From Oscillospiraceae bacterium (GTDB lineage Bacteria > Bacillota > Clostridia > Oscillospirales > Ruminococcaceae): a stretch of 9,497 nt of DNA. Position numbers and translations under genes: made by a program. Position 1 is the first letter of the stretch, and each line of letters starts with the position of its first letter. Below the pieces are notes generated by a model that did no database searches, was not told the origin of the DNA, and worked only from the letters and a program-made list of their open reading frames with translations. Shown piece after piece: positions 1 through 7,637 of the stretch. The stretch covers positions 1 through 9,497 of the forward strand of contig JAITFV010000102.1 in the NCBI GenBank assembly GCA_031281115.1. The letters run 5' to 3'.

Positions 1-379
1 AAAAAAACTTTTCTCTGCCTTGTTCGCTAATATAACATATGCAGCAGATAAACCGCGCTGTGCGTTTTTCGTAAGGCACGCCGTCTAATTTTTCGAGAAG
101 CCACGCTGTATCATAATTCGCTGAATAAACGCCCGGCTCACCGTCCAGGAAATCGACTTCAAGCCCGCTGTCATCGGCTAAAACCGGCTTCTTTGCGAGC
201 GCGAAAATTTCCCGCGCTTTAATTCTTGCATTCTCTTCAAAAGTCGTGCCGGTTTCCTCGGGAGCCGCGGTTATACCCGCATCGGCGAGCGATAAAACTG
301 CAAAACCGCGCGATTCTAATATTTTTTTTAATTCTGTTAATTTGCCTTTGTTATTAGTAGCGGCAATTATTTCTCTCAT
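1..379 (-). CDS. rdgB: XTP/dITP diphosphatase (RdgB/HAM1 family), 3' end cut by window
   Basis: The family hydrolyses the non-canonical purine nucleotides ITP, dITP and XTP to monophosphate plus pyrophosphate in the cytosol, keeping deaminated purines out of DNA and RNA. I translated the reverse strand from ATG at 379-377 and obtained 126 residues of an expected 195-200; the rest lies beyond base 1. The nucleotide-binding start TNNKGK (residues 8-13), EETGTTFEENA (41-51), the ADDSGL block with the catalytic Asp (68-73) and EPGVYSA (81-87) are all typical. The ATG overlaps the ftsY stop as ATGA, and a GAGG about 7 bases upstream, inside ftsY, can serve as ribosome-binding site, so the two genes are probably coupled. 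Odd: after GVYSA the usual Arg is Asn, and the loop that follows is about nine residues shorter than in E. coli RdgB, with the frame intact. The family assignment is secure; activity with the shortened loop is untested. Confidence 0.93.
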   Translation of the reverse strand, partial: MREIIAATNNKGKLTELKKILESRGFAVLSLADAGITAAPEETGTTFEENARIKAREIFALAKKPVLADDSGLEVDFLDGEPGVYSANYDTAWLLEKLDGVPYEKRTARFICCICYISEQGREKFF

Positions 380-1326
380 TCCGAATCCTCATCAAATCCC
401 AGCAAAGCGTCTGCGAACATCTTCGCGTCAAACGGCTGTAAATCATCGATTTTCTCCCCCACGCCTATGAATTTAACAGGGATTCCGAGTTCATTTTTAA
501 TCGGGATTACAATCCCGCCTTTTGAAGTTCCGTCAAGTTTTGTCAGCACGATGCCTGTTATATCGGCGGTTTCACCGAAGAGCCGCGCTTGATTTACCGC
601 GTTCTGCCCTGTCGTCCCGTCAAGCACTAACAACGTTTCCACAGCGCAATCCGGCAGCTGCTGATTAAGAGTTCGCACGATTTTTTTAAGTTCATCCATT
701 AGGTGTTTTTTGTTGTGAAGCCGTCCCGCTGTATCTATGATTAACACATCGGCGTTCCGTGCGATTGCTGCTTTACACGAATCAAAAACCACCGAAGCCG
801 GGTCGCTGCCCTCTTTATGTTTTATTATATCCGCATCGGCGCGATTTGCCCACTCGGAAAGTTGCTCAATCGCCGCTGCGCGAAACGTATCCGCCGCGCC
901 TATTATGACTTTTTTACCCCCTGCTTTAAGATTATTCGCCAATTTTCCTATTGTGGTGGTTTTTCCTGCGCCGTTCACGCCGATTATCAGAATCGCTGAC
1001 GGCGTTGTCGCTGCAGAAAACGGCGACCCCGCCGTACCGCCAAAAAGTTCGCTCCCGCCATCAATTAATTCTGCGATTATGTCGCGCAGAAGCTGTTTTA
1101 TTTCGGCAGGTTCAGTAAGCCGCCCGCGCTTGGTTTCTGCGCGGAGTCGTTCGCATATATCGCCCGCTGTTTTCGCGCCCAAATCCGAAAGAATCAGAAT
1201 TTCCTCAAGTTCCTCGAAAAATTCATCGTCAATTTTCGTGAACGCGCCGATTATACCATCGACTTTGTCTGAAAACGCGCTCTTGGTCTTGCTTAAACCC
1301 TCTTTAATTCTGCTGAATAAACCCAT
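376..1326 (-). CDS. ftsY: Signal recognition particle receptor FtsY
   Basis: FtsY is the SRP receptor GTPase: it docks ribosome-SRP complexes at the inner face of the membrane and hands nascent membrane proteins to the Sec translocon. At 316 residues it has the N and G domains but no long acidic A domain, as is usual in Firmicutes. The short basic, amphipathic N terminus (MGLFSRIKEGLSKTK) probably provides membrane contact. Visible motifs are the P-loop GVNGAGKTT (116-124), DTFRAAA (146-152), DTAGR (198-202), TKLDG (262-266) and the closing GVGEKIDDLQPF (288-299), all intact. A low-complexity Gly/Ser/Ala linker (about 90-110) joins N and G domains. The start is supported by AAGGAG five bases upstream, which overlaps the smc stop codon. 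The smc-ftsY order is a classic Firmicute arrangement, and the stop overlaps the rdgB start. Confidence 0.98.
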   Translation of the reverse strand: MGLFSRIKEGLSKTKSAFSDKVDGIIGAFTKIDDEFFEELEEILILSDLGAKTAGDICERLRAETKRGRLTEPAEIKQLLRDIIAELIDGGSELFGGTAGSPFSAATTPSAILIIGVNGAGKTTTIGKLANNLKAGGKKVIIGAADTFRAAAIEQLSEWANRADADIIKHKEGSDPASVVFDSCKAAIARNADVLIIDTAGRLHNKKHLMDELKKIVRTLNQQLPDCAVETLLVLDGTTGQNAVNQARLFGETADITGIVLTKLDGTSKGGIVIPIKNELGIPVKFIGVGEKIDDLQPFDAKMFADALLGFDEDSE

Positions 1327-1331
1327 ATTTT

Positions 1332-1337
1332 CTCCTT
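1332..1337 (-). promoter_or_regulatory. Ribosome-binding site of ftsY
   Basis: On the minus strand AAGGAG ends five bases before the ftsY ATG at 1326. Its first two bases are part of the smc TAA stop (1338-1336), so ribosomes ending smc finish on top of the ftsY binding site. This fixes the ftsY start and suggests coupled translation. Confidence 0.85.
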
Positions 1338-4300
1338 AAATTATCTCTACATCGTATTCTTCAAAGTCGTTCGCAAGCTCCTGCTTGAGCAGCCTTGAAA
1401 CACCTTTCTCCTGCATGAAAACCCCGTAAAGCACGTCACAGCCTTCAATTGTACCGCGCCTGTGTGTAATGAGCATAAGCTGTGTCTGCTTTGAAAAACG
1501 CTTTAAGTAGGTCACATACTTGATAATATTCACCTCATCAAGTGCGGCGTCAACCTCATCAAGCATACAAAACGGTGTCGGTCTGTGCAGCAAAATCGCG
1601 AAGTAAATCGTAATAGCAACCATCGCCTGTTCCCCGCCCGAAAGCGAAATCAAATTCTTTATTACCTTTCCCGGAGGCGCTGCAAAAATTTCAATTCCCG
1701 AACCTAAAACATCATCGGGGTCTGTAAGCTCAAGCCGTGCTTTTCCGCCGCCGAATATTTCAGTGAAAACCCGCTCAAACCGGTAGTTAATCGCATTGAA
1801 ACTTTCAAGGAATTTTTCTTTTATGTTTACCGTCAGTTCCGCGATTAACCGCTCAAGCTCCGCTTTAGAATGTTCAACGTCGCTTAGCTGTTCATGCAAG
1901 TTTTTGTACCGTTCGCCGACTTCCAAAAACTCCTCAATCGCCGCGAAATTCACGCTTCCGAGCGCGTTGATTGCTTTGCGAACCTCGACGAGTTCAGCCT
2001 TTGCCGCCCGCATATTTTCAATCGGTTCAGCAAGGCTCTCTGCCTCGCTCGGCGCAAGCTCATACTTCTCCCAAAGTTCGTCCTTAATTCGGTTTATGTC
2101 ATTTTCGGCGGTGGTTTTACGCTCTCTCGCAAGAACCAAAGCATTTGAGAAACGTTCCCGCTCCGCGCTTTTTTCGCGGATTTCCTTATTGATTTCCGAG
2201 ATTTTTTTCTCAATATCGCCGATACGAACCGCTGACTGTTCAATTTCTTCGCGGTTCCCGGAAAAGCTCGCTGTTATCTGTTTAATTTTTTCTTTTCCCA
2301 GCTCAATCAACTCATCAAGTTCTATGTTTCTTTGCAATAAATTTTCGGTTTCTTTTTCAAGATTTCCGCTGTCCTCACCGAGCCGCTGCTTCGCTTCATT
2401 AATGCTCTGAATCTGCTGTTCAAGGCTTTCTATATCCTTTTTAACAGACAGTGTTTCTAAGTTTAACCGCGTTATTTCATCGCCTGCTTCGTTTCTTTTT
2501 GCGATTGATGTTTCCTGCAATGTCCCGAGCTTTTCAGCTTTTTTCTCGTTTTCTCTGATTGAGGAAGCTGTGCTTTCAAGCACCTCGCCGCATTTTTGAA
2601 TCAACGCTTCCTGCGCCGCCATCTGGCTCTTGTTGCGGTCGATTATAAGCTGCGCGTTTTCCGCCTGCTCCTCACACTGCGCTATTAGGTTTTCGATGCC
2701 GCCGACTTCCGCGCTTATTTTTATTTCTTCATTTAATAATCCTGCAACTTTTTCTTTAAATCCCTCTGTTTCAATCGCCATTTTATTAACTTCCGCTGCA
2801 AGCATGGCATGGTCGTTTTTCGCGAGAGTAAGTTTTTCATCAAGGTTTTTAAGCTCTTTCCCGAGAGTTTCGATTTCCTGTTTTCTGCTGATTATACCTG
2901 CGGTTTCCTTAACCGAGCCGCCGGTGAACGAGCCGCCTGCATTTATTACCTGCCCGTCAAGCGTTACAATTTTGAACTTGTAATTATGCTTTTTTGCTAA
3001 AAAAGTCGCGGTATCTATGTCCTCGGCGATGACAGTTCTGCCGAGCAGAGATTTAATAATTTCGCTGTACTTTTTTTCAAACGAAACGAGCTCATGACCA
3101 AGACCTAAATATCCGTCTTCAGCGGTTAAATCTTGATATTCCGTCAGGTTTAATTCGCGTCCCTTTATTGAAGTTAAAGGCAGAAATGTGGCGCGCCCTG
3201 CGTTAGATTCTTTCAGGAAGCGGATACACCTTTTTGCAGTTTCTTCACTCTCCACAATTACATTTTGAAGCGCGGAACCAAGCGCGATTTCAACCGCTAC
3301 GCCGTACTTTCCGCTGACTTTAATTATATCCGCAACAGTGCCGTGAATACCGGTCATCTGTTTCGTTTTTCCTGCTGAAATAATCGCTTTAACGCTGCTG
3401 TAGTATCCCGTCATGTTCCGCTCTACATCTGACAAGACATCAAAGCGAGATTTCTTTCTGTCGTGTTCAACCCGCAATTTCGAGAAACTCTCTTCGCTTT
3501 CTTTTAACTTGTTGCGTTTTGATTCAAGTAAACGCGAATAACCTGCGAGTTTATTCTCGTTTTCCCGCTTTTCTTCCTCAATTTTATTTACACTTCTTTG
3601 CAGTTCAGATTTCTTGTTTTTATAACCGTCAATCAAGCCCTCGCGGCTCTCCGTTTGCTCGGTAATTTCTTCAAGTTGGTTTTTTAAATCCGCCCACGCC
3701 TGCTCAGAATTGGACAGCGAAACCCGCGCTTCCGTGCGCTTTGCGGTGAGCAGGGCAATCTCACGGTCAAGCTCTTTCGCGTCTCCTTCAAGCGCGGAAT
3801 TCTCCTCTGTAATTTGCATAATAAGCTGATTTTGTTCGTCGCTTTTCACGCCGATTTCGTTAAGTTCATCGCCCTTATTTTCTATTTCCGAATTTAAAAT
3901 ATTTATTTGTTTATCAAGTTCTTCCGAGCTTTTTTTGCTGCCTCCAATCTGCTCGCGAATTGCCTCCACGCGTCCATTATTATGAACAATGTCATTCTCA
4001 AAAACCGCAATCTTCGTCTCGGCTTCTGCGATTTCATCGCGCGCAGATTCATTAACCCGATGCAGTTCGCTCATCTTTGCAGAGAGCTGCATTTTTTCGT
4101 TTAAATTCTGCTCGTTTTGCTCTTCCAGTAATATAATTTCACGGTCGTAATGCTCGCATTCACCTTCGTTTTGCAGGATTTTATTCTCAGTATCAAGCAT
4201 ACTTTCATCAATTCTTTTGAGTTCCGCGATGCTTACAGAAATTTCAATTTTCTTTTCCTTTTCAATTAAAACAACTGCTTTTTTTGCCTTCTCTGATTGC

Positions 4301-4920
4301 TTTTCAAGCACCGGCAGCCTGTCTTCAAGCTCCTTTGTTATATCCAAAAGCCGCAAAATATTTTCATCAGCACGTCGAAGTTCGCGCTCAGCCTGTTCTT
4401 TTTTGTGCAGAAATTTTGTAACGCCCGCCGCTTCCTCGAAAATCTCGCGGCGTTCGCGCCCCTTGCTGTTTATTATTTCTGCGACGCGCCCCTGCCCTAC
4501 GATTGAATAACCCTCACGGCCAAGACCCGTACCCATGAAAAGCTCGTGAATGTCCCTCAGGCGCGATTTTGTACCATTAATCAGATATTCGCTTTCACCG
4601 TTTCGGTAAAGCTTACGGGTAATATTAACCTCGTCCGTTCCTGTATTTAACGCACGGTCATTATTATCTATCATAAGTGACACCCGCGCAAAACCCATCT
4701 GCTTGCGTGTTTGCGTACCATGGAAAATGACGTCCTCCATCTTATCGCCGCGCAGAGTTTTCGCGCCCTGCTCACCCATAACCCAGCGCAAGGCATCACT
4801 AATATTGCTTTTCCCATTCCCGTTGCTTCCGACAAGAGCTGTCATTTTTGAGTCGAAATTCAAAATTGTTTTGTCGGGAAAAGATTTAAAGCCGTGGATT
4901 TCAAGCGATTTAAAAAACAT
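1336..4920 (-). CDS. smc: Chromosome segregation ATPase SMC
   Basis: SMC is the ATPase arm of the bacterial condensin complex; with ScpA and ScpB (not in this window) it extrudes DNA loops and helps separate replicated origins. The 1194 residues match the usual length of about 1190 and show full architecture: N-terminal head with Walker A GSNGNGKSN (31-39), a first coiled coil (about 170-500) rich in Glu/Lys/Leu heptads, a hinge (about 515-675) that includes TGIHGTVADII and ends near GGSFTGGSV, a returning coiled coil (about 680-1020), and a C-terminal head with the ABC signature LSGGEQAM (near 1092) and Walker B/D-loop FCMLDEVDAALDE (near 1115-1127). Walker A reads GSNG where GPNG is commoner, but still fits GxxGxGKS. 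The ATG lies inside the end of the preceding radical SAM gene (11-base overlap) and no good Shine-Dalgarno precedes it, so initiation probably depends on coupling. Confidence 0.98.
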   Translation of the reverse strand: MFFKSLEIHGFKSFPDKTILNFDSKMTALVGSNGNGKSNISDALRWVMGEQGAKTLRGDKMEDVIFHGTQTRKQMGFARVSLMIDNNDRALNTGTDEVNITRKLYRNGESEYLINGTKSRLRDIHELFMGTGLGREGYSIVGQGRVAEIINSKGRERREIFEEAAGVTKFLHKKEQAERELRRADENILRLLDITKELEDRLPVLEKQSEKAKKAVVLIEKEKKIEISVSIAELKRIDESMLDTENKILQNEGECEHYDREIILLEEQNEQNLNEKMQLSAKMSELHRVNESARDEIAEAETKIAVFENDIVHNNGRVEAIREQIGGSKKSSEELDKQINILNSEIENKGDELNEIGVKSDEQNQLIMQITEENSALEGDAKELDREIALLTAKRTEARVSLSNSEQAWADLKNQLEEITEQTESREGLIDGYKNKKSELQRSVNKIEEEKRENENKLAGYSRLLESKRNKLKESEESFSKLRVEHDRKKSRFDVLSDVERNMTGYYSSVKAIISAGKTKQMTGIHGTVADIIKVSGKYGVAVEIALGSALQNVIVESEETAKRCIRFLKESNAGRATFLPLTSIKGRELNLTEYQDLTAEDGYLGLGHELVSFEKKYSEIIKSLLGRTVIAEDIDTATFLAKKHNYKFKIVTLDGQVINAGGSFTGGSVKETAGIISRKQEIETLGKELKNLDEKLTLAKNDHAMLAAEVNKMAIETEGFKEKVAGLLNEEIKISAEVGGIENLIAQCEEQAENAQLIIDRNKSQMAAQEALIQKCGEVLESTASSIRENEKKAEKLGTLQETSIAKRNEAGDEITRLNLETLSVKKDIESLEQQIQSINEAKQRLGEDSGNLEKETENLLQRNIELDELIELGKEKIKQITASFSGNREEIEQSAVRIGDIEKKISEINKEIREKSAERERFSNALVLARERKTTAENDINRIKDELWEKYELAPSEAESLAEPIENMRAAKAELVEVRKAINALGSVNFAAIEEFLEVGERYKNLHEQLSDVEHSKAELERLIAELTVNIKEKFLESFNAINYRFERVFTEIFGGGKARLELTDPDDVLGSGIEIFAAPPGKVIKNLISLSGGEQAMVAITIYFAILLHRPTPFCMLDEVDAALDEVNIIKYVTYLKRFSKQTQLMLITHRRGTIEGCDVLYGVFMQEKGVSRLLKQELANDFEEYDVEII

Positions 4921-5920
4921 TTTCTATCCAGAGATTTTCGCCCTGTTTCTCCTTTATTTTGTAGGTATAGCCAAGTTTTCCCAGTTTTATTCTATTCTCA
5001 CTTTTGTGTCCGTTAATTTTACTGATATTTTTTCTGTCAGTATAAATCTTAAATTTTTTTGTTTCACTTTTCTGCATAAATTCAAGCATTTTTTTATAAT
5101 AATATCTCCCTATGCAAAGCTCACCAAGCTGAAGACCGTAATTTCCGCCGATTATTTCGTTTCTTCGTTCTTTGTCTTTGCTGCTTATATTTAATCCGAG
5201 GCGGATGACTTTGATGTTTTTTTCTACAAACCGCTTGTAAATTTCCGCGCAGAGTTCAACAGTTTCTTCAAGTGAAAATGTTTCGTATTCTCCCCGCTCA
5301 AAAAGGTCGCCGAGCATCGTACCTTTTAAAATCACAGTCGGATAAATCCGCGCTGTGTCCGGTTTTAAAGAAATCAACTCGCCAGCTGTGAACAGCGATT
5401 TTTCAGGTGTATCGCCGAGAAGCCCTGTCATCATTTGCACACCCAGCTCGAATCCGTAAGCCTTAATTAGTTTTGCACTTCTTCGCACATCATCAGAGGT
5501 ATGCCTGCGGTTGTTTAGTTCCAATACTTCTTCATCCATGCTCTGAACGCCGAGTTCAACAGCATTAACACCGTAATTTTTCAGCTGCTTCAAGATGTTT
5601 TCGTCAATGTAATCCGGTCGCGTTGAACAGCGGATTCCGGTAAATATTTCCGGTTCTTTTTTCAAATAATCATTTGCAGTGCTAAGTAATTCCTCGCGGT
5701 AATCCCGGTCGAGCGCAGTAAACGTTCCGCCGAAAAATCCGATTTGCGCTGTTAAATTCCGCTGTTTCAGCGACAGTACATAATTTTCCAAAACCTCGCG
5801 AACATCTTTCGCGCTGACGGAATTCTCCGCTTTCGTTGTTTTATTCTGGTCGCAAAACGAACACATATGTGGACAGCCGAGATGCGGTATAAATATAGCC
5901 GCATTTGTTTTATTCTTCAT
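4910..5920 (-). CDS. Elp3-like radical SAM protein of unknown substrate
   Basis: This 336-residue protein carries a canonical radical SAM cluster motif, CPHMCSFC (residues 16-23, C-x3-C-x2-C), which should hold a [4Fe-4S] cluster that cleaves S-adenosylmethionine. FFGGTFTAL follows, then the RPDYI and ELGVQSMDEEVL segments typical of the Elp3/COG1243-type TIM-barrel. The C-terminal part, with RLGLNISS and then GGNYGLQLGEL, resembles the Radical_SAM_C domain. It lacks the GNAT acetyltransferase domain of true Elp3, so I would not call it Elp3. As I recall, such genes often sit beside rnc and smc in clostridia, and their substrate is not established; tRNA or other RNA is a guess from the Elp3 likeness and the neighbour rnc. 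The last 60 residues are Lys-rich. The ATG lies inside the rnc end (11-base overlap) with only a weak GGG upstream, and the stop lies inside the smc start, again by 11 bases. Confidence 0.88.
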   Translation of the reverse strand: MKNKTNAAIFIPHLGCPHMCSFCDQNKTTKAENSVSAKDVREVLENYVLSLKQRNLTAQIGFFGGTFTALDRDYREELLSTANDYLKKEPEIFTGIRCSTRPDYIDENILKQLKNYGVNAVELGVQSMDEEVLELNNRRHTSDDVRRSAKLIKAYGFELGVQMMTGLLGDTPEKSLFTAGELISLKPDTARIYPTVILKGTMLGDLFERGEYETFSLEETVELCAEIYKRFVEKNIKVIRLGLNISSKDKERRNEIIGGNYGLQLGELCIGRYYYKKMLEFMQKSETKKFKIYTDRKNISKINGHKSENRIKLGKLGYTYKIKEKQGENLWIENVF

Positions 5921-6590
5921 CGTAACCCATTAATCTTATGGCTTCCCGCGCCGCATTCTGCTCTGCTTCTTTTTTACTTTTTCCTGTTCCTGTGCCGATT
6001 TGCTGATTGTTCAAAAGTACGCTCGAAGTGAAAATTTTATTATGCGCCTCACCTGTTTCATTTTCGAGATTGTATGAAATTTTTTCCTCGGGGTTCTGTT
6101 GAATTATTTCCTGTAAGGCGGTTTTATAATCGCTGAGTAGCGGTTTTCCGCTTGTCAGTTTTTCTTTTTCAGGCAGGAAATCAAGTACGAATTTCATGGC
6201 TTTTTCAAGTCCCCCGTCGAGATAAATCGCTGCGATTAACGCCTCGAACGCGTCTGCAAGAATCGATTTCCGCTCTCTGCCACCTGTATTTTCTTCACCT
6301 TTGCCGAGGAAAAGTTCTGCCCCTAAATCTATTTTCTGCGCGAAATTAAAGAGTGATGATTCACAAACAATTCCCGCGCGCAGCTTAGTTAATTGCCCTT
6401 CCGGAATGCCGCGTAGCTGCTCGAATAAGTACTTCGACGTGATTAACGAAAGCACACTGTCACCGAGAAATTCAAGCCGCTCGTTGCTTACGCGCTTCTT
6501 GTTTGAAGCATGTGACGAATGGGTTAGCGCCTCGTTGAGTAACGCTTTATTTTTAAATGTATATTTGATTTTTTTCTCGAATGCTGTCAT
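5910..6590 (-). CDS. rnc: Ribonuclease III
   Basis: RNase III cleaves double-stranded RNA, maturing rRNA precursors and cutting structured or antisense-paired mRNAs in the cytosol. The 226-residue product has the signature NERLEFLGDSVL from residue 36 and a second acidic cluster, LADAFEAL (111-118). By comparison with E. coli, E40, D44, D113 and E116 are the metal-binding catalytic residues, and all are present. A C-terminal double-stranded RNA binding domain runs from about 154 to 222 and ends with the conserved GTGKSKKEAEQNAA. Length is normal for the family. The ATG shares one base with the plsX stop (TAATG) and has AGGAG five bases upstream. The gene ends inside the radical SAM gene. No acpP lies between plsX and rnc, unlike many Firmicutes. 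Confidence 0.98.
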   Translation of the reverse strand: MTAFEKKIKYTFKNKALLNEALTHSSHASNKKRVSNERLEFLGDSVLSLITSKYLFEQLRGIPEGQLTKLRAGIVCESSLFNFAQKIDLGAELFLGKGEENTGGRERKSILADAFEALIAAIYLDGGLEKAMKFVLDFLPEKEKLTSGKPLLSDYKTALQEIIQQNPEEKISYNLENETGEAHNKIFTSSVLLNNQQIGTGTGKSKKEAEQNAAREAIRLMGYDEE

Positions 6591-7600
6591 TAATTCTCCT
6601 CTTTCAGCGCGGCAATTCCACGCTCAATTTCACCAATAGCACCCGCGAAATTTACTGCTTGTCTGATTGCGTTTTTGAACGCCAGCTCGTCACTTGAACC
6701 ATGCGCTTTTATCACCGGCTTTTTAATTCCAAGCAACGGAGAGCCGCCAACTTCGCGGTAATCTGTTTTTCTACTGAGCGCCTTAACACCTTTCTTGGAC
6801 AGCAGATATCCTATTTTTGAACCTGCGTTTACGCTAAAAATATCGCGCAACGATGCCTTCATAAATGCGCCCATACCCTCAACCGCTTTCAGGTAGATGT
6901 TCCCTGTGAAGCCATCTGTAACCGCAACATCGCAGACGTTGAGAGTTGGGTCGCGCCCCTCAATATTACCGATGAAATTCACCGGCGCGCTTTGCAGAGC
7001 TTCGTATGCCTTTTGCTCAAGCTCGCGTCCTTTTTCCCGCTCACTGCCTACGTTTAAAAGTCCCACGCGCGGGTTTTCAACGCCCATTATTTTATTCATG
7101 AATATACTGCCCATCACGCCAAACTGTGCAAGCATATCAGCGCGGCACTCCATGTTTGCGCCGCCGTCAAGAAGCATATAAAAACCGCTGATACCCGGCA
7201 TAATCGGCGCAAGCGCAGGACGTTTTACGCCTTTCATTCTGCCCACAAGCATGGTCGCACCGACAACCATGGCTGCTGTGCTGCCAGCGCTGACAAAAGC
7301 GTCTGCTCCGCCGCTTGCGACAAGCTGAAACGCTATGCCCATTGAGCTGTTTTTCTTGTTTGTGCGGATGCTCATGGGGTCGTCTTCGATTTCAATTACG
7401 CCGTCAGCATTTACAACCGTGATGTTTTGAGCCGAAACACCGAGCGCATCCATGCGTGATTTTATAATTTCCTCATCGCCTGTAAGTATAATTTCAACCG
7501 GCGAACCGGAGGCGGTAAAGTCGGCGATTGCTGCCGCCGCACCGAGAATAACCTTGTCGGGGGCGTGGTCGCCGCCGAAAGCGTCTAATGCGATTTTCAC
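6590..7600 (-). CDS. plsX: Phosphate acyltransferase PlsX
   Basis: PlsX makes acyl-phosphate from acyl-ACP and phosphate at the membrane; PlsY then uses it to acylate glycerol-3-phosphate, the first step of phospholipid synthesis in most Gram-positive bacteria. From the GTG at 7600 the protein begins MKIALDAFGGDHAPD, the family's normal N terminus, and is 336 residues, close to B. subtilis PlsX at about 333. Later typical blocks are ADAFVSAGSTAAMV, RPALAPIMP, LLDGGANMEC, GLLNVGSEREKG and VTDGFTGNIYLKA. I chose GTG because the family starts there and GGAGG lies seven bases upstream. A longer form from TTG at 7645 has an even better Shine-Dalgarno and would add 15 residues; the open frame reaches ATG at 7693. 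plsX follows a small gene pair and precedes rnc; the usual rpmF upstream and acpP downstream are missing. Confidence 0.96.
   Translation of the reverse strand: MKIALDAFGGDHAPDKVILGAAAAIADFTASGSPVEIILTGDEEIIKSRMDALGVSAQNITVVNADGVIEIEDDPMSIRTNKKNSSMGIAFQLVASGGADAFVSAGSTAAMVVGATMLVGRMKGVKRPALAPIMPGISGFYMLLDGGANMECRADMLAQFGVMGSIFMNKIMGVENPRVGLLNVGSEREKGRELEQKAYEALQSAPVNFIGNIEGRDPTLNVCDVAVTDGFTGNIYLKAVEGMGAFMKASLRDIFSVNAGSKIGYLLSKKGVKALSRKTDYREVGGSPLLGIKKPVIKAHGSSDELAFKNAIRQAVNFAGAIGEIERGIAALKEEN
6596..6600 (-). promoter_or_regulatory. Ribosome-binding site of rnc
   Basis: AGGAG on the minus strand lies inside the last codons of plsX and ends five bases before the rnc ATG at 6590. With the TAATG stop/start junction it supports this start and coupled translation with plsX. 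Confidence 0.8.
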
Positions 7601-7607
7601 CGGTGCG

Positions 7608-7612
7608 CCTCC
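7608..7612 (-). promoter_or_regulatory. Ribosome-binding site supporting the GTG start of plsX
   Basis: GGAGG on the minus strand ends seven bases before the GTG at 7600. Together with the family-typical N terminus it favours this start, although Gly codons in a longer reading frame would produce the same bases. Confidence 0.6.
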
Positions 7613-7637
7613 GCCGGCAATATTTTTTGTGAACAAT

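Noticed and set aside
737..1339. Plus-strand open frame of 200 codons opposite ftsY
   Set aside because: It lies wholly opposite a clear ftsY with all GTPase motifs, and its product is a Ser/Ala/Pro-rich mixture with no recognisable domain; it is a shadow of the real gene.
1796..2410. Plus-strand open frame of 204 codons opposite smc
   Set aside because: It mirrors the Glu/Lys-rich coiled coil as a Ser/Phe-rich sequence, as expected from antisense of GAA/AAA/TTC codons; there is no domain or ribosome-binding evidence.
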